Assembly: GCA_025331565.1 (NCBI GenBank)
Contig: JAFREQ010000011.1
Location: 11,552,001 to 11,616,000 of the forward strand
DNA length: 64,000 nucleotides
Direction of reading: 5' to 3'
Source: Holacanthus passer
Lineage: Eukaryota; Chordata; Actinopteri; Pomacanthidae
The notes below the pieces were generated by a model that was given only the letters and a program-made list of their open reading frames with translations, was not told the origin of the DNA and did not search any database. The position numbers and the translations under genes were made by a program. This document shows positions 62,401-64,000 of the stretch, piece after piece (the first letter of the stretch is position 1; each line of letters opens with the position of its first letter).

Positions 62401-62449
62401 GGACTTCATTACATGGATTTTCAGTTAGAGGACTGACTATTTTACTTTT

Positions 62450-62591
62450 TGGAAATAATAATAATAAAGCTGGGCCTCCTCTGGTTTGGGCCTATCTGAA
62501 CATATGTCGGATTTCAACAGGAGCTTCGTCAAGTCAGACACCTGGTTAACCTGCTCCATCTGAACTGTACCACACAAACGGTGAATCATGG
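62450..62591 (+). other. gpr62: Candidate non-coding first exon of gpr62
   Basis: The gpr62 coding exon opens with an acceptor at 63582. The best upstream donor is ATCATGG|gtaagt at 62591/62592. An ATG two codons before the donor (62588) would be in the mature leader. The 5' end is guessed; an AATAATAATAATAAA patch at about 62456-62468 lies near the presumed start. Confidence 0.45.
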
Positions 62592-63582
62592 GTAAGTGCA
62601 TGTATGAGTTCTTTATTTTATTTTTTTTAAATGAAAATCTAAATGGAATTGTGCTTCCAAGAATTCAATATGTCTTACCACACAATAAAACATAAAGGTA
62701 AAGGTTAAGATCAATTTTTCTACCTATCAATTTACTATCAGCATACAATTGCATACTGCAGTGAGGATGAATTTCACGTATTGATAGTTTTAGAATTACT
62801 TTTGGTGGGGGGGGGGGCTTAAATTGATTTAACTTTACCAATATAAGAACGTAATAACAATCTTTGTCTTGAAATTACATATGCGTGTTCAGAGCTTTTA
62901 AACATGCAGCAGGTAATAGCCTCGATTGCCTTGTCAGCCTGACAGAAAGGACACACTTGCATTTCTCCATTTTTTTTTAAAATGGATTTTTAATATCACA
63001 ATAAATTTTTGTCCATATGTTCCCTCACATGCACGTTAGCTTTTGTTGACTCATAAATGCTGCCCATTGGTTGTATATGACACCGGTTTGTTCCTTCTTC
63101 TTCATGGATTCTCATTTCTTAAATTCAAGAGTCAAAGGCAAACATTTGAGTGTCTAAACAGAGGATTCACAGATGTAACATTAACATATTAACATATTGA
63201 ACTGTAGTTGGAACTAAAACCAAAGATTGCTGGTAGCGACAGCTCAGACTACTGAAGCGTGTCACTGCTTACTGTCCTCACTCATATCTTTAACAACAGT
63301 GCAGAACGTTCCTCAAGGGACATGATACAGATTTTACATAAACAAGGCAAGTCATCTGTGTATCTGTTTGTTGTTTCCAATTAGAGATCAATAGTCAGCA
63401 GAAATGTAATTGCGATATATTTTTCAGTTAATTAACATGATATTAAATAATCAAACATCATCCTTTATCAGTACAACTATTTTAAACTATACCTATATAT
63501 TATATGGCTGATAACTGTGTATACAGAAGGATGAACTGCCGTAAAATGTTTAAGATAACTTTCTTCTGTCTTCTCAACACAG
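62592..63582 (+). other. gpr62: gpr62 leader intron (inferred)
   Basis: A 991-base AT-rich interval between the candidate donor and the acceptor cttctcaacacag. It includes a G11 run at 62807-62817. No coding exon is seen. Confidence 0.5.
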
Positions 63583-63637
63583 GACATCCGCATGTGAAAG
63601 CATCTAAGATCCAAATGGAGGAAGTTTTGAATGAATA
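63583..63637 (+). promoter_or_regulatory. gpr62: gpr62 leader with uORF ending in a TAATG overlap
   Basis: From ATG 63615 the frame runs seven codons to a TAA at 63636-63638 that shares its last A with the gpr62 ATG. If exon 62591 is spliced to 63583, the same frame extends upstream to ATG 62588, giving 19 codons. A third upstream ATG at 63631 opens a 59-codon frame that overlaps the coding start and stops at 63808-63810. Confidence 0.55.
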
Positions 63638-64000
63638 ATGGCAGACGAGACTGGTCCCATGTTAGCCCCTGTGCCAAATCACTCAGTGACAAATCTCACC
63701 ACCGCCCCATGGGATCCCAATCATACGGTTCCCGCCAACGTGGGCGTCGTCACAAGCTCCCAGTCACAGATCAAAGACCTCTTTGGGTTGTTCTGCATGG
63801 TGACCCTTAACCTCATTGCTTTGCTGGCCAACACTGGCGTGATGGTGGCCATCGCTCGTGCTCCTCACCTAAAGAGGTTCGCTTTTGTGTGTCACCTCTG
63901 CGGAGTGGACCTGCTGTGCGCCATCCTCCTCATGCCTTTAGGGATCATATCCAGCTCACCGTTCTTTGGCACCGTGGTGTTTACTATTCTGGAGTGTAAG
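63638..64000 (+). CDS. gpr62: Orphan class A GPCR GPR62, 5' part (runs off the window)
   Basis: The first 121 codons of a rhodopsin-family orphan receptor. The extracellular N-terminus has three N-glycosylation sequons (Asn14, Asn19, Asn28). TM1 spans about 45-72, with the conserved Asn65. Intracellular loop 1 is ARAPHLKRF. TM2 contains HLCGVDLLCAILLMPLG with the conserved Asp91, and Cys120 is the likely TM3 disulfide cysteine where the window ends. TM1-TM2 resembles both GPR61 and GPR62; the position directly after parp3 on the same strand, as in human, decides for gpr62. The start at 63638 has a strong context (A at -3, G at +4) and sits one base into the stop of an upstream ORF. The family's ligand is not established; constitutive signalling has been reported. 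Confidence 0.85.
   Translation, partial: MADETGPMLAPVPNHSVTNLTTAPWDPNHTVPANVGVVTSSQSQIKDLFGLFCMVTLNLIALLANTGVMVAIARAPHLKRFAFVCHLCGVDLLCAILLMPLGIISSSPFFGTVVFTILECK

Noticed and set aside
1..64000. A novel multi-gene system, operon, CRISPR array or viral insertion
   Set aside because: Every supported gene belongs to a conserved vertebrate synteny block; no repeat-spacer arrays, no intact viral or transposon genes, and no unexplained long open frames.

Overview
This window is teleost fish nuclear DNA, most likely a percomorph. It has spliced genes with GT-AG introns, kilobase-scale introns, many AC/TG and GA microsatellites, and decayed copies of dispersed fish repeats: a tRNA-derived SINE, a Penelope-like element and an L1-like LINE. 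No bacterial, phage, CRISPR or operon features are present.

Four protein-coding genes lie head to tail on the + strand. (1) 13.2-21.4 kb: the last two coding exons of tex264, the ER-phagy receptor; its 5' exons are outside the window, so bases 1-13242 read as the end of a long intron. (2) About 23.8-55.0 kb: a complete grm2, the group II metabotropic glutamate receptor. It has five coding exons (893 codons) and probably a non-coding first exon ending at 24069. (3) About 56.4-61.2 kb: a complete parp3 with ten coding exons (528 codons) and a non-coding first exon. (4) 63638 to the end: the first 121 codons of an orphan class A GPCR, called gpr62 from its sequence and its position next to parp3, with a spliced leader starting near 62.5 kb.

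The order tex264-grm2-parp3-gpr62, all on one strand, matches the human 3p21.2 order TEX264-GRM2-(RRP9)-PARP3-GPR62 as I know it. This is therefore a conserved vertebrate microsynteny block and not an accessory island. RRP9, which lies between GRM2 and PARP3 in human, is not seen here. The four genes do not form a pathway: ER-phagy, presynaptic glutamate sensing, DNA-break ADP-ribosylation and an orphan receptor.

About 90 percent of the window is intronic or intergenic. The notable observations are mostly at gene edges: a (TG)12 run in place of the pyrimidine tract at one parp3 splice acceptor, an upstream ORF in gpr62 whose stop overlaps the main start, a glutamine inside the conserved TM6 motif of grm2, an acidic tail on tex264, and several repeat fossils and hairpins. 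I did not find a previously undescribed biological system. All boundaries come from reading splice signals and comparing with remembered family sequences, without transcript data.
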